A stretch of 64,000 nt of DNA from NCBI GenBank assembly GCA_024220505.1, contig JAKZZE010000025.1:62001-126000 (forward strand), written 5' to 3'. A program made the translations under genes and the position numbers. The DNA comes from Rhizopus arrhizus. Its lineage: Eukaryota; Mucoromycota; Mucoromycetes; Mucorales; Rhizopodaceae. Positions 28,438-39,543 of the stretch are shown one piece after another. Numbering within the stretch: position 1 is the stretch's first letter; every line of letters starts with the position of its first letter. The notes under the pieces are model-generated. The model was not told the origin of the DNA. It was given only the letters and a program-made list of their open reading frames with translations, and did no database searches.

Positions 28438-30376
28438 ATGTCTGATCGTGGTATTCAATTCAACCCTGCTCCTGCCAATTCTCGTGGCTCTAACTCTGTT
28501 GGGCAACCAATCGCTGTTCCTTCTCGTGTTGTTGTTCCAGAGCTTGCTTCAAGCGATGCCATTCCTGATAGCTTCGCCTATCCTAGGCCTGGTTTTCCTC
28601 CCATGACCCATGTTCAGAAGCGAATGCGCCAAGCCGAAGACATGGAGACCGATGAAGCATCTCTTTCTTTTGCCATTTATATGGAGCTAAGAAAAGAAAA
28701 TGATGGTTTGAAGGAGATGCTTCGAAAAGAGCAAGAGAAAAAAAACGGGCCTTGCAATTGGCATACAGCAAGCTCAAAGAAGCATACGATGAGCTTGAAG
28801 CAGAATCAGGCAAAGGCGCAAAGCCAATTGCTACTGCTGTTAAAGTAAGAACATTAAAATTCAATTTTAAACTGTTGTATAATGGTAATGGTTATTAAGA
28901 AAAAGGTAGAAACAAAGATCAAGAAACAGTGTGAGTACTTTTTGAGACTGATCTTTATTTCAGTTTAAGTTAAAGTAAAAATTATTCTAATTGAAGGCAG
29001 GTATTTATATCTTATTGAGTGTGTGGCTTGATATCTTCTATTGTAAGCGTTCTTCTAATATTCAGGTACTTTAGCAAGTGTCATCTATAATTATGATTAT
29101 GAAAACTTTTCATTTGTTCTTTTGTATGTCTGTCAAAGATTATCTTTTATTCTGGGAATTCCTCACTGATTTGAATAACGTTATTTTACGCGTTATTTCA
29201 ATTATGTGAAAGATTAGCAATATTCCTGATATTGGATTGGATCTTGTTATTTTAGTTGATACTTCTTCTTATCAAAGAACTCTTATTAATACAAAACATA
29301 TTCTAAAAGAACATGTTTAATTGGAATTGATTGTATGATCTTATTTAAATAAACTTATATTTTTATTTTATTTAATTATGATCTTGTATTAAGACTTATG
29401 TTTATCAATGTCTACTACGATCAGTTACTGTTCTACAACATAAACAAATAGACTAATCGCTTTTCTCTGAAATATAGGATGCTGTAAGAAATCACTACAA
29501 CAACCTGCCGCTATCATCTCAGTATATCCTTGAAAAGCCTCTGAAGTCTGCTGAAAACCAAAGAGTGTTTAAATTGCTGCAAGATTATGTGAATAGCCAT
29601 TATTCATTTAAAAATACCAACAACCGCGATTTGCGCAAGTACCTCGAGCGCCAATATTATACAAAGAAGGCGGGAATATCCACGGGTGAAGAGGAAGATC
29701 CAGTTGAAGAATTTATAAGAAAACGAAAAGCAGCAAAAGTCACTCGTAGAAGTGCTGTAAGTGCTACATAAAGTATTGTACTTGCATAACTAACTTTGCT
29801 TTTTTAGAAAACAAGAGCTCGTAAGGCTATATACGAGCAGTACAAGGATCAAGGCGTTTACGAAAGCTATCCAAACTGTGAGTATTTGCTTCAACAGCAA
29901 TACATGTCTGAAGAAGAAGACATGTACAACATGATACAATCGACAAGATGGAGGAAATTCTTCTGGAGCAAAATCCAGATAGAACAACTCCTTTTACCGA
30001 AAAGGAACGCATGTCTGTCTTGTGCAAGAAAACAGTTGGTTATTTTGAAGTTCGTGTACCAAAGTACAGATCACCTGCAGTAAGTTTGATTAATATCTTT
30101 TTAAGCGTAATCAACTAATTATCCAATATTCAGTGTACCGAATTTTTTAAGCTGTTGGATGATCAGATAGCAAGTGACAAGGCAAAGAGGCAAAGAACTG
30201 GAAATAGCAGCATCCAATTTCTTCCTCGTATACAAAGAAAATGCTCGTTGCCTGTTCCTGACTTCATCAAAAAAGAAAATATAACTGAAGAGAGTATCGC
30301 TTGGGCTTTTGGTGGTGAAATAGAGTTGGATGAAATCAACTTGCTGTTTTTAAAAAAAAAAATAAAAAACTTGTGA
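28438..30376 (+). pseudogene. Unrecognised intron-containing host-like gene with two apparent frameshifts
   Basis: I do not recognise the protein. Start is ATG at 28438 (MSDRGIQFNPAP). Exon 1 ends at 28844 and codes for a Pro-rich N-terminus and a probable coiled coil (LRKENDGLKEMLRKEQEKK); after the A8 run at 28738-28745 the good frame changes and continues as YSKLKEAYDELEAESGKG. Introns are 28845-29477 (633 nt because of a solo LTR), 29757-29807 (51 nt, branch-like CTAAC) and 30080-30133 (54 nt). Exon 2 is Arg/Lys/Tyr-rich (LRKYLERQYYTKK). In exon 3 the frame shifts again near 29934-29950, after which it reads FTEKERMSVLCKKTVGYFEV and joins exon 4. The basic, helical character suggests a nuclear protein, but that is a guess. 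Frameshifts could be real decay or sequence errors. Confidence 0.6.
28873..29440 (-). repeat. Solo LTR inside intron 1 of the 28438 gene
   Basis: 568 bp beginning TGTTGTATAATGG and ending GTTCTACAACA, flanked by a perfect 5-bp duplication TAAAC (28868-28872, 29441-29445). It is the reverse complement of the chromovirus LTR at 61950-62504. Removing it and one TAAAC leaves a 60-nt intron, a normal size for this gene. Confidence 0.9.
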
Positions 30377-32126
30377 AATAAATAAAACAAAAAAAAATGA
30401 AAGCGGTGTTTAGATCTTTAAAATTTTTTTTTTTACCTTTGTTTCATTCTAGATTTGGTTACAGATAAAATCAGTTTGCCGTTTGTATTGTGGTCTTTGA
30501 ATCTTATTTTAGATTTCTGTTTGATGACTTCTACCTTCGTTATATTTGGTCCGCTTTTATTTTTTTTAATAAAAAAATTTCTAAAGCACTTTTTTTTTAA
30601 AACCCAAATTTAAAACGCTCCTTTTTTTTATTCAAGTTTAAACAATACATTGAATGGAGATTCCTTTTGTAATGTCAATGCTGGGAATGTAATTTTTTTT
30701 TTTACAATTTCAACATTGCAACTTTTTTTTTTTTTTAAAAGTACTCAGTAACAATATACTTTTTCTTTTGTTTTTTAAACTTTTCATAGAAATCTCAAGA
30801 CGTGTAGCATAATAGACATTCATTCCGTTACCGCCTTTTTTTTTCTTTACTCTCAAAAAATAAAATTGATTATCAAAAATACTCTGTCTTTTTTATGCCG
30901 TGATCTTACTATTTAAAACATATCTTTTTCAGCTTTAAAACAAGTTTAACTTCTTTAGAGCCTGTTTTGCCAAGTATTAAAATAAGAGACAAAAACTAAA
31001 AAAGACAATAGTTGTGAAACTAAAGATTATATGTTGCTTTATTAATAAAAACATTTGAGGCTATTTATACTTTTTGGATGTCTGGATCTTTACCGCTATT
31101 TCAATTGATCGGTTAAAAGAATAATGTGGGAAGGATGGGAAGATAAAGGAAAGATAGTAGATAATCAATAGCCGCTGTCTTCTTGACGAATCAAGGGACA
31201 ATGAAGTAGATAAATTATTGATCTAACGATAATTATCGAATAAGGTTGGATTGAACTGCCGTTGTTATAATCAGGTTCCGATATAGTCGTGGGAACGCCG
31301 ATAGGGACAACAGGGCAGAGTTGGCTATTGCGGAGATCTCTCGTTTATCCATGAATGTTCACTTTACTAGTTGTGTGGATACAACAGAGCCAAAAGAATC
31401 CTTCTTTTTTTATATATTTTATTCAATCTTTTAAATTTTCTACTATATTCACATTCTTTTTTTTTGTTCCAATTTATAAACACATACTTTTATACTTATT
31501 ATTATAGCGATATTATGCACTTATATAAGAGTTTCATCCCTCTTATTCATATGTACCTCTTTACTCTTTCTTTTTTTTTTTCTTTTGTTCATTGGTAACC
31601 AAAATAAATCTCCTTTTGTATTAAACAAAGTTTTTTTTTTTTTTTTTTTTTTTGTAAAATACGACATGAGAGCCGAAGAATGCTTGAAAAGAAAACGCCA
31701 CGACTCAATCACTTGGATTTCCGAGCTTGTAGGCCAATAGAACTGTGTTTTCGATCTTTGTTGAAGTTAAAAAATATTGCACTGAAGTTGAAAAAGCATA
31801 GTCTTCCCAATTTGTAATCTTGTATGGCATCATGTAGCACAACAGAAAATTATTTATTTTTTTAAAAAATACAATGTCTTTTTATTCAACAAACATATTA
31901 TATACTTTTGATTATTTTTATAGATTTACAATCTATTTTTTTCAAGCTTTCTTCTGATATAAAAATCAGCTTTCTAACATTTAAATCCGAGTTCTCACTC
32001 ATTTAATAGAATTATCACTATCAAAAAAGATCAACTTTATCAACTTGGATAACGGTGATTGGGTGCAGTGTCGGCTTTCCAAAAAAGAGTCACGTTTATC
32101 TTTTTAACCAAAAGCGAAAGAAAAGT
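30377..32126. other. AT-rich intergenic region
   Basis: No gene or element recognised. The region has many A and T runs; short ORFs here (for instance 31371-31598) are runs of Phe/Leu/Tyr codons with no support. Confidence 0.6.
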
Positions 32127-32200
32127 GGTTTCTTGGTGTAGTTGGTTATCACGCCTGTCTAACACACAGGCGGTCGCCAGTTCGAGTCTGGCAGAAATCA
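32127..32200 (+). tRNA. tRNA-Val(AAC)
   Basis: 74 nt with a complete cloverleaf: acceptor GGTTTCT/AGAAATC with one G:U, D arm GTGTAGTTGGTTATCAC, anticodon stem CCTGT/ACAGG with loop CTAACAC (AAC), and T arm GCCAG-TTCGAGT-CTGGC, then discriminator A. No intron. An LTR of the TGTAACG family begins about 205 bp downstream. Confidence 0.95.
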
Positions 32201-32404
32201 TGTTAATGAGGAACAATATTTAACGTATGATCGTTGGACGTCCACATTTTATTTTTGCTTATCGTATTGTAAGTTTTTCTTTTTATATTTGTCGCATTTT
32301 TATTCTACTGTAACACAATGCAGCAAACTTTTGCAGCATTTGACTTTTCTCTCTCCAACTAATTCAAATCCAGGAAAATACAAACAAATACGTATGAATA
32401 CAGT

Positions 32405-33261
32405 GTAACGAAAATGGCAATAAGGATACACAGAGATTAGCCGAGTCAAGTCAGAAAGATAAAAAAAATTAAAAATATAAAAAATGTTAAAAGATAAAAA
32501 AAGTTGAAAATATAAAAAAAAGTCAAAAAAATAAGAAAAGCTAAAAAGAAAACAAAAAAATATTATTCATATATATATATACCATCTTTTTGTGAAGAAA
32601 TTGTCAGTCAGTTTAAATAAATCATATATTTTTACTCAATAATTAACAAACTTTAACAAGAAAGTCCCTGTTCACTACAACTTTTTACTTTACTTTTTAT
32701 ATTATTTTATCAAGGAACATCGTATTGATCTTACAAATAAGATCTGGTGGTCACTACTTAACAAGCATCTGCTTAAATTCTATATAAAACAACAACTTAC
32801 AAGGCTATCTTAACCTTACAATCAAGCTTCACAAGCAAACTTACTCTATTAAAACACAAACCTACAAGCCAAATAATAAAATAACAACAGATAAATCCAG
32901 AAAAATACAAAAAAATACAGAATATCCACAAAATCATCAAAAACAGCATATAATCAGAAAAGCCAAAAACATATAAATAACTTCAATAGTTCTTATATTT
33001 TTTAAAACTTACTTACTTACTCTTGACTTACTTCACTTCACTTTTAACTTTTGTTTTACTTTACTTACTTTACTTTTGATTATTTTAATAAATATCATAC
33101 AAAGTAAATCTCTTTTGTTTTTCTTTTATTTTATCAAATATCAAGAACAAGAAGTCCCTTGAAGCAAATACACTTCATTGTAATCCCTTTTTTTTTTTAT
33201 CTTTTTACTTTATTTTATTCACAACAGTTTGATCTACTTAACAAGATCTGGTGGTCACTTA
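32405..33261 (+). repeat. Ty3 LTR remnants (TGTAACGAAAATGG family and others)
   Basis: Begins TGTAACGAAAATGGCAATAAGG and follows 24062-24440 closely to about 32870, including AAGATCTGGTGGTCACTACT. From there a second LTR-like stretch runs to AAGATCTGGTGGTCACTTA, where Tc1-like element E inserted. It resumes at 34865. Confidence 0.75.
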
Positions 33262-34862
33262 CAGTAAGGGACAAAATCAGTCCGTTTTTTGGTTTTTTCG
33301 CAATGCCTCGCCGGGAATTAAGCTTAGAGCTCTGCTTTGCTGACGAAAAATTTGTCTCTTCCTTCAACAAAGTTGACAATATTTGTCGGAAATGGTATTT
33401 TTTATTTTCCGCCATGTTATTAGAAGATATATTGAAAATAATGTATTTTATTTTTTTGAATTTCGATTAGTACTTGGTATCGCGGCCCTTACGCTGGATT
33501 ACGTCCCGAACTCGACGGGGCATAGAGTGAATAAGGTCTCTACAGTACTCTGGAGTTGCTAGGTCATACCAAAGCTTCGAAACCCGGTCAAAAAATGCTT
33601 GGTCAGTCTCAACCACAGAAGAAGGTGGTCTTGTCATCTGTTCCTTCTTTTTAAGCATGGCCCATGCATTTTCAATTGGGTTAAGGTCAGGGGAGTATGC
33701 TGGCCAACTCAGGAGCTTAATCTTGTTCTTTTGGAACCATTTTGAAGGAGCTGAAGCACAATGGATGCTTGCATTATCTTGTTGAAAGATCATGTCCTTA
33801 CTTTGCAGGCCATAATACTTCAATGTCTCCTTGTATTCCTCCTCAAGTACTGACGTGTATAGCTCACCATTTACATTACTTTGTAGCCAGGACATGTAGC
33901 CCCCTCCATGTATAGTTATGCAACTCCAAAGCATGATCCCGCCTCCTCCATAAGCATGTTTCTTTTTGTAGTGATGGTCTCGATAAGGTGCTTATCCTCT
34001 TTCCAAGCGTATTCTAGGCCATTAGACCCTCTTTTTTGGATCTTTGTCTCATCAGAAAAGACAACGCGTTCCCAATCAGTCTCGGACCAGTCTTTATGAG
34101 CCTTTGCCCAATCATATCGTGCCTTTTGCTTGTCATTATTAAGTGGAAGTACCGTCTTTTTCTTAGTCGATTTTAGACCTTTGCGTTTCAAAGTACGAGC
34201 AATTGTTTTTGGATTGACCATTTGATCTGGTTTTTTAACGCCAAAGGAAGCATCGGCTGCGCTTTTAGATAAGCCAAGTCTTATGTCTCTAGCTGCTTTG
34301 GTTTCCTCCCTAGGTGTGAGTAAACGATGTCTACCCGCGCTATTTTTTGACTGCAACTTGGTTTTCCTTGAAATTCTTCGAATCATGGACTTTCCACAGC
34401 CTACTTTTTTTTTAATTACATCCCATGGAATGGAGTGGTTCAACATGTTTTCAATTTGGGCATGTTTGTCGGCATTCTTTGCTGTCATGGCGTGTTTGGC
34501 TAATCTGAGATGAGGTAAATGAGGAAAAAGAAAAAATGTAAAAAAATAAAAGAAGCTAAAATATGAGAACACGTTAGCGTTCACTGACGTCATAAGACGT
34601 ACCAAACTAAATCTCAAGTCAGTCCAGTGACTGTTTCTGGAGATATGGTGTCTAATGCAAAATCGGGCGTTAGCAACAATCACGGAAAATCACTTTTTCC
34701 GCCATAACTACAGAGAAAATGGTGGTAGAAGCAATTAGGTTACACCAATAATTTTGTCTAGCTTGCGTGCAAATGTTTCGTCAGCAAAGCGAAGCCCTAA
34801 GTTTAATTCCCGGCGAGGCATTGCGAAAAAACCAAAAAACGGACTGATTTTGTCCCTTACTG
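33262..34862 (-). mobile_element. Tc1/mariner-like element E
   Basis: 1601 bp, flanked by TA, with inverted ends of about 85 bp starting CAGTAAGGGACAAAATCAG. It holds a minus-strand transposase with one frameshift. It is inserted in a Ty3 LTR remnant. Unlike several others here, I see no inner inverted copy of the outer motif. Confidence 0.9.
33467..34488 (-). pseudogene. Tc1-like transposase of element E, frameshifted
   Basis: I start at MTAKNADKHAQ (34488), which gives the usual ~340 residues. An HTH region comes first (VIKKKVGCGKSMIRRISRK). The catalytic blocks are VVFSDETKIQ (first Asp), MIFQQDNASIHC (second Asp) and YSPDLNPIENAW (Glu), with 34 residues between the last two, the Tc1 DD34E pattern. 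A single-base shift at about 33920-33934 (between the KKK...AYGGGG and MLWSC parts) splits it into two frames. Apart from this shift it seems complete. Confidence 0.88.
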
Positions 34863-34864
34863 TA

Positions 34865-35199
34865 TTACAAGCGAACTTATATTCAAATTATTACTACTTT
34901 GGAACCAAACTCTATACGAAACTTTGGTCTCACATCAAGAATCTTATAAAACAAACCTATTTTATACTATATAAACCCTACAAACTCCAATCTCACACTA
35001 CTTTTGGTATGTTACATTAAACTTCCTTTTTGACCTCTCAAATGGCTATATATTGAAAGAAGACAAACAGTAAATATTTTTTGTACCACGCCAGTTAGAA
35101 AATGAACTTCTGCGTAACAATCTATTTGAAAACGGAGTATCAACTCTTTTGCTTGAAAACCAAAAACAACACAAAATCATAAAAACCAAAAAACATATA
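34865..35199 (+). repeat. Ty3 LTR end, then start of the 5' LTR of element 4
   Basis: 34865-34997 ends CCAATCTCACA like the element 3 LTR family. A new LTR seems to start at 35010 with TGTTACATTAAAC; it is cut by element H2 at 35200 and resumes at 38473, ending at 38805 beside the primer site of element 4. Confidence 0.65.
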
Positions 35200-35699
35200 C
35201 AGTAGGTGAAAAAATACGAGCAACCTCTGTTCGATTTGTCTTCATATCTTTTTATTTTTGTGTGCATATTCGCCAGAGCTTTGATATCACACAAACTAAT
35301 TAAGGAAACAAAGATACATATAATACACTAAAGAGATTGACTGTACTTGAAGTACAAGCTTTTTAAAAAGGGAAAGACAGTCACAAAAAAGCCAATGATG
35401 GTTTATCAAAATTCGCTATCTTTATTTAATATTTTCTATGTCTTCCCTTTGCTTTAAATAGTACTTCTACTTTGGCTGGCATACTATTGATGTACCTCTT
35501 GCAAACATTTGCATTGAGTTTATTTTGCTCTACATCCACAAATTGCTAAATCTTTCTGACACCTCTTTCTCCGACTTCATGTGGTGTCAGATTAAGTTTG
35601 AGCTGATGCCAAACATGCTTTATATGATTTAAATCCAGACTTTGAGCATACCAATAATTTATATACCTTATACTTTACGCCGCTATCACTCTGAAGGTA

Positions 35700-37371
35700 C
35701 AGTGGGTGGACTAATTGTCCCAGTGTTTCAACATTTTTTACTTTTGACATTGTAACTCGACCAATTCTTAGGCTATGTGACTAGTTTTATGCTCATTAGA
35801 AAGGTCGCACTTTGTGCTACATAATATCAAAGAGCCAGAGTTCGGAGATTACACAGTCTGAGTTAATCAGCAATAGAAAAAAAACACCGCACTGGGACAA
35901 TTTTTCCGCTACCTGCTTATTTTGCAATGTGTTCTAAACATCGCCTTCTCATCAATCAGAAATCACCGGAACTAATATACCAGTCTTATCTATGATAATC
36001 TATGACTCATATCTTTAATGTAAAGTATAAAAAGCTTTACGTTTTTCTTTTTTTTTATAATATTCTTAGTCTCTTTCTATACTGCACTTCTTACGACTTT
36101 GTCCCGCATCAAATGACTCCTACTATCAGCAAATCTGTTCAGAAACAAATCCAAATGCTTTTGGCTAGTAATATGACATATGAACAAGTTATGGAACGCA
36201 TTCCCGGATTGAAAAAGTCAACTTTAGGTAGGTATGCGAACAAGTTTTTTCCAAACCGAATGAAGGCAACCCCTGGTAGAAGAGCAACTATTGGTGAAAC
36301 TACCAAGTCGTACATCCGTAGACAAGTAATAAAGGGTGAATTCAAGACAGCCAAAGCAGTACATCAATATCTGAATGGTTTGGGATATACTATTGGTTAT
36401 TCTGGAGTCTTGAAGCTCCTTAAAAGTATGAACTTCAGAGCTAAAATCAAAGCGAAGAAGCCTCTGCTCAGTAAACAGCACAAGGAACGACGTTTAGCAT
36501 GGGCTATGGCCCACAAAGTCTGGACAACCGATGACTGGAGGCGTATGGTGTTTAGTGATGAGACTAAAGTCAATGTTTTCGGATCAGACGGTTGCAAGTA
36601 TTACTGGAGTCGACCAGACGATGTATTGCAGCCTCATCACTTAGACCTTACAGTTAAAGGCGGCCAAGGAAGTGTCATGGTATGGGGTTGTATTACTTAT
36701 GATGGTCCTGGATATGCTTGTTGGATACATGACGGAACTATGAAAGCTGTGGATTATGTAAATATCTTGGAAACTACACTTATGGACAGCCTAAAGTACT
36801 ATGGATACAATCCTGAGGACATCTATTTTCAACAAGATAAGGATCCCAAGCACACTTCGAAGCTTGCTAAGCAATGGTTTGTGGATAATAACTTCAAGAG
36901 TGATCATATCTTTAGCTGGCCAGCCCAAATTCCCGATTTAAACCCTATTGAACATGTATGGCATCACCTTAAACTCAAGCTGAGTGTATATGACACTAAG
37001 GCTAAAGGAGTACATGAGTTATGGGAAAGAATAGAAAAAGAATGGAATACTTTTACAGTGGATGAGTGTAGAAGATATATAGATAGTATGCCGGATCGTT
37101 GTAAAGCAGCTATTAATGCTAAAGGGGGACATACCCGTTATTAAATAAAATTTACGTTCAAGCGGAAAAATTGTCCCAGTGCGGTGTTTTTTTTCTATTG
37201 TTGATTAACTCAGACTGTGTAATCTCCGAACTCTGGCTCTTTGATATTATGTAGCACAAAGTGCGACCTTTCTAATGAGCATAAAACTAGTCACATAGCC
37301 TAAGAATTGGTCGAGTTACAATGTCAAAAGTAAAAAATGTTGAAACACTGGGACAATTAGTCCACCCACTG
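35700..37371 (+). mobile_element. Tc1/mariner-like element F, apparently intact
   Basis: 1672 bp with TA at both sides. Inverted repeats of about 213 bp (35700-35912 and the complement ending 37371) begin CAGTGGGTGGACTAATTGTC and are nearly identical. The motif AATTGTCCCAGTG (35712-35724) recurs inverted at 35890-35902, and the same is true at the other end. Confidence 0.93.
36113..37144 (+). CDS. Tc1/mariner-like transposase of element F (343 aa)
   Basis: I choose the ATG at 36113 (MTPTISKSVQK), which matches how related transposases here begin; an upstream ATG at 36002 would add a hydrophobic stretch with no family support. An HTH domain comes first (VMERIPGLKKSTLGRYANKF), then a second DNA-binding region, then catalytic VFSDETKVN, FQQDKDPKHTS and IPDLNPIEHVW. 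There are 37 residues between the second Asp and the Glu, longer than Tc1's 34. All domains are present and unbroken, so this could be an active enzyme. Confidence 0.92.
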   Translation: MTPTISKSVQKQIQMLLASNMTYEQVMERIPGLKKSTLGRYANKFFPNRMKATPGRRATIGETTKSYIRRQVIKGEFKTAKAVHQYLNGLGYTIGYSGVLKLLKSMNFRAKIKAKKPLLSKQHKERRLAWAMAHKVWTTDDWRRMVFSDETKVNVFGSDGCKYYWSRPDDVLQPHHLDLTVKGGQGSVMVWGCITYDGPGYACWIHDGTMKAVDYVNILETTLMDSLKYYGYNPEDIYFQQDKDPKHTSKLAKQWFVDNNFKSDHIFSWPAQIPDLNPIEHVWHHLKLKLSVYDTKAKGVHELWERIEKEWNTFTVDECRRYIDSMPDRCKAAINAKGGHTRY

Positions 37372-38472
37372 TATATATCAGATGTCTTCAAATAATGGTA
37401 CTCTAACGTATTCATGTAAATATTGCTAAGTATATGCAGACAAGTCGTTGAGTTTATGTTATGGTCATAAAGCTGACATGTCTATGCTGGTCCCTGAGTA
37501 GGTATGTGACAACACATGTTCATCCTACCGCTGCAGTGCTTTACTGTAATGTCGATGTGATGAGGGAGCAAAATGTCATTTTATACTACTCTATACTATT
37601 TTACTCCATCTGATCACTAGATGCTAATCTTTGCTTCAGCTGAGAACGCTACTGGTCGTCACTCTTGACTTGACCAGTTGCGATGCCTTTTTGTTCAGGT
37701 CACCTGCTTTTTTCAATGATCCTTTTTTAAGAATGCCTTCTTTTTTTTAGCTCTCGGTGGCAGTTTATGGATCTCAGCGCGTTTACTCCTGAACGGTACA
37801 TCAACAAGTAACCAAACTTACCTAACTCCCTGAATAGCTTTTTCGCTATTGTTCGATGACCAGTAATAATACACAGTTCGATATAGTGCTTCATGGCATA
37901 AGAGACAATAGCATGTCTTCCAGCCGACAGATGTGAATTTCATGGAAAAAGCTTCCTAGTATACCTTTTAACTGTGCGAGAATGAACGTAATATTTATCT
38001 GTGATATCCTCTGGCTTCATGCTATTCAGTGATATATCTTTTATTTCTGGATTGCTTTTCCATTGTTATAGATTTAGGCATGATGGTGAGAAGTAGTGAG
38101 AGAAATTGAGCAAAAAAAAAAGAAACCAAGGGCTCTTGAAGTTGCACTTGCTTTTATATGGATACAATGAGGAACGTTCACAGTTCCATACAAGTACGCT
38201 ATATAGTCTTCCGATATGTTCTTTGTTGATTTAAATGTAAACATATGATTACCGTACATAATTTAAGCTGGTCGGAAGTCAAATTTTTAAATTCGCATTC
38301 TTATCTCTCTCTCAATTTCCAGTATTGCTACATGAGACCTTTACTGTTTCAAGACACATGACCCCGAAAATATACCATAGGGGTCCCAAGCCGGTAGTTG
38401 GCATGCACCTTTTGATATAGCGAAAAAAGTCGATTTTGCCAAAAGGTTGCTCGTATTTTTTCACCTACTGTA

Positions 38473-38805
38473 AATACCCTCATATCTTATCCCTATTTTT
38501 ACTTCACTTCACTTTACTTTTCTTTATTACAGAATATTATATTCTTTTTATCTTTTCTTTATTTTATAAACCAATAAAACCATCAAGCGTTCAAAAGAAA
38601 CCCTTTGGTCTGTGTTCTATTCAAAATACTGAAGTCCCTTGAAGCTAAATCAACTTCATTGTAAACCTATTCTTAAACCTCAAGAGTTTAGCCTATTTTA
38701 ACAAGTTTGATCTACTTAACAAGATCTGGTGGTCATTACCGACAATACTTATTTACTTACAAAAGTAAACCCGCAAACAAGCATATATAAAAAGAAAAAT
38801 TTACA
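38473..38805 (+). repeat. Remainder of the 5' LTR of Ty3 element 4
   Basis: Contains AAGTCCCTTGAAGCTAAATC and AAGATCTGGTGGTCATT and ends ...AAATTTACA. With 35010-35199 it makes an LTR of about 520 bp. Confidence 0.65.
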
Positions 38806-38807
38806 TT

Positions 38808-38825
38808 TGGTGGTCACTACGAGGG
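38808..38825 (+). promoter_or_regulatory. Primer binding site of element 4
   Basis: TGGTGGTCACTACGAGGG, the same 18 nt as in element 3, so the two elements use the same primer tRNA. Confidence 0.7.
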
Positions 38826-38933
38826 CTCAAAATCAAGAAACTACCTAAAATTATCCAGAAATCAACAAATTTAGTCAAAAAAAAAATAATTATCAAAATC
38901 GAATCAACAATATCTAAACACTTACTAGCAACA

Positions 38934-39541
38934 ATGACAACAACAGGACCTAACGTGTTGGCCTCACTTAACAATCAAAGCACTATTCAAGGTTATCGAC
39001 CAAGACTTATCGAATTCTATGGGTACGAAGGAGAAGACTTTCGTCACTTTCAAGAGATACTGGAATCCTATTTAGCCATTAGCAATACTCAAAATGACTC
39101 AAGAAAACTCATTATACTCAAATCTCAATTAAGGCGCTCTGCTAAAGTTTACTTCGAACGTGTAATTCTGAAGGAACAACCTGATATCAACTATGAACAA
39201 GCTATGGAAAAGCTTCGAAAACATTATATTACTCCCGAACTTATTCAAAATTACGAACTTGAATTCAATGAAATGTGTCAAGGAGAACAAGAACATCCAC
39301 AAATATATCTTGCAAGATTACCAGAAGCAGCAGATCTTGCTAATATCGATAACGAAGCAGTCATTGAAAGCCGATTCCGTGCTGGCTTACTAAAAGAAAT
39401 CAAATTATTTTGCATACAAAGTAGCTCAAGAACTTTCCAAGATTGGATTAATCATTCTGAAGGATGGTGGAATGCACATAGGCCACGAAAGATTGCCATG
39501 GTGGATAATCCGTTCATACCTAGAAACGTCAACAATGCACT
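38934..39541 (+). pseudogene. Ty3-like Gag, N-terminal half (element 4)
   Basis: It starts MTTTGPNVLASLNNQ and is similar to element 3 Gag along about 200 residues (LIEFYGYEGEDFRHFQEILE is identical). It is cut at 39541 by Tc1-like element G. On the other side of G the sequence is not the rest of gag but the end of integrase, so everything from the gag middle to the integrase end is gone. Confidence 0.88.
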
Positions 39542-39543
39542 TA

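Larger units (their letters stand above)
35200..38470 (-). mobile_element. Degenerate Tc1/mariner-like element, copy H2, with element F inside
   Basis: Ends are the same as H1 and the element reads in reverse. Without F (35700-37371) it is about 1.6 kb, the length of H1. The transposase is dead, with the same early stop as H1. TA flanks are at 35198-35199 and 38471-38472. It lies inside the 5' LTR of Ty3 element 4. Confidence 0.85.

Noticed and set aside
31371..31712. Short ORFs on both strands
   Set aside because: They consist of codons given by T and A runs and have no family features.
36002..36112. N-terminal extension of element F transposase
   Set aside because: Hydrophobic stretch upstream of the conserved start; related transposases begin at the position of 36113.
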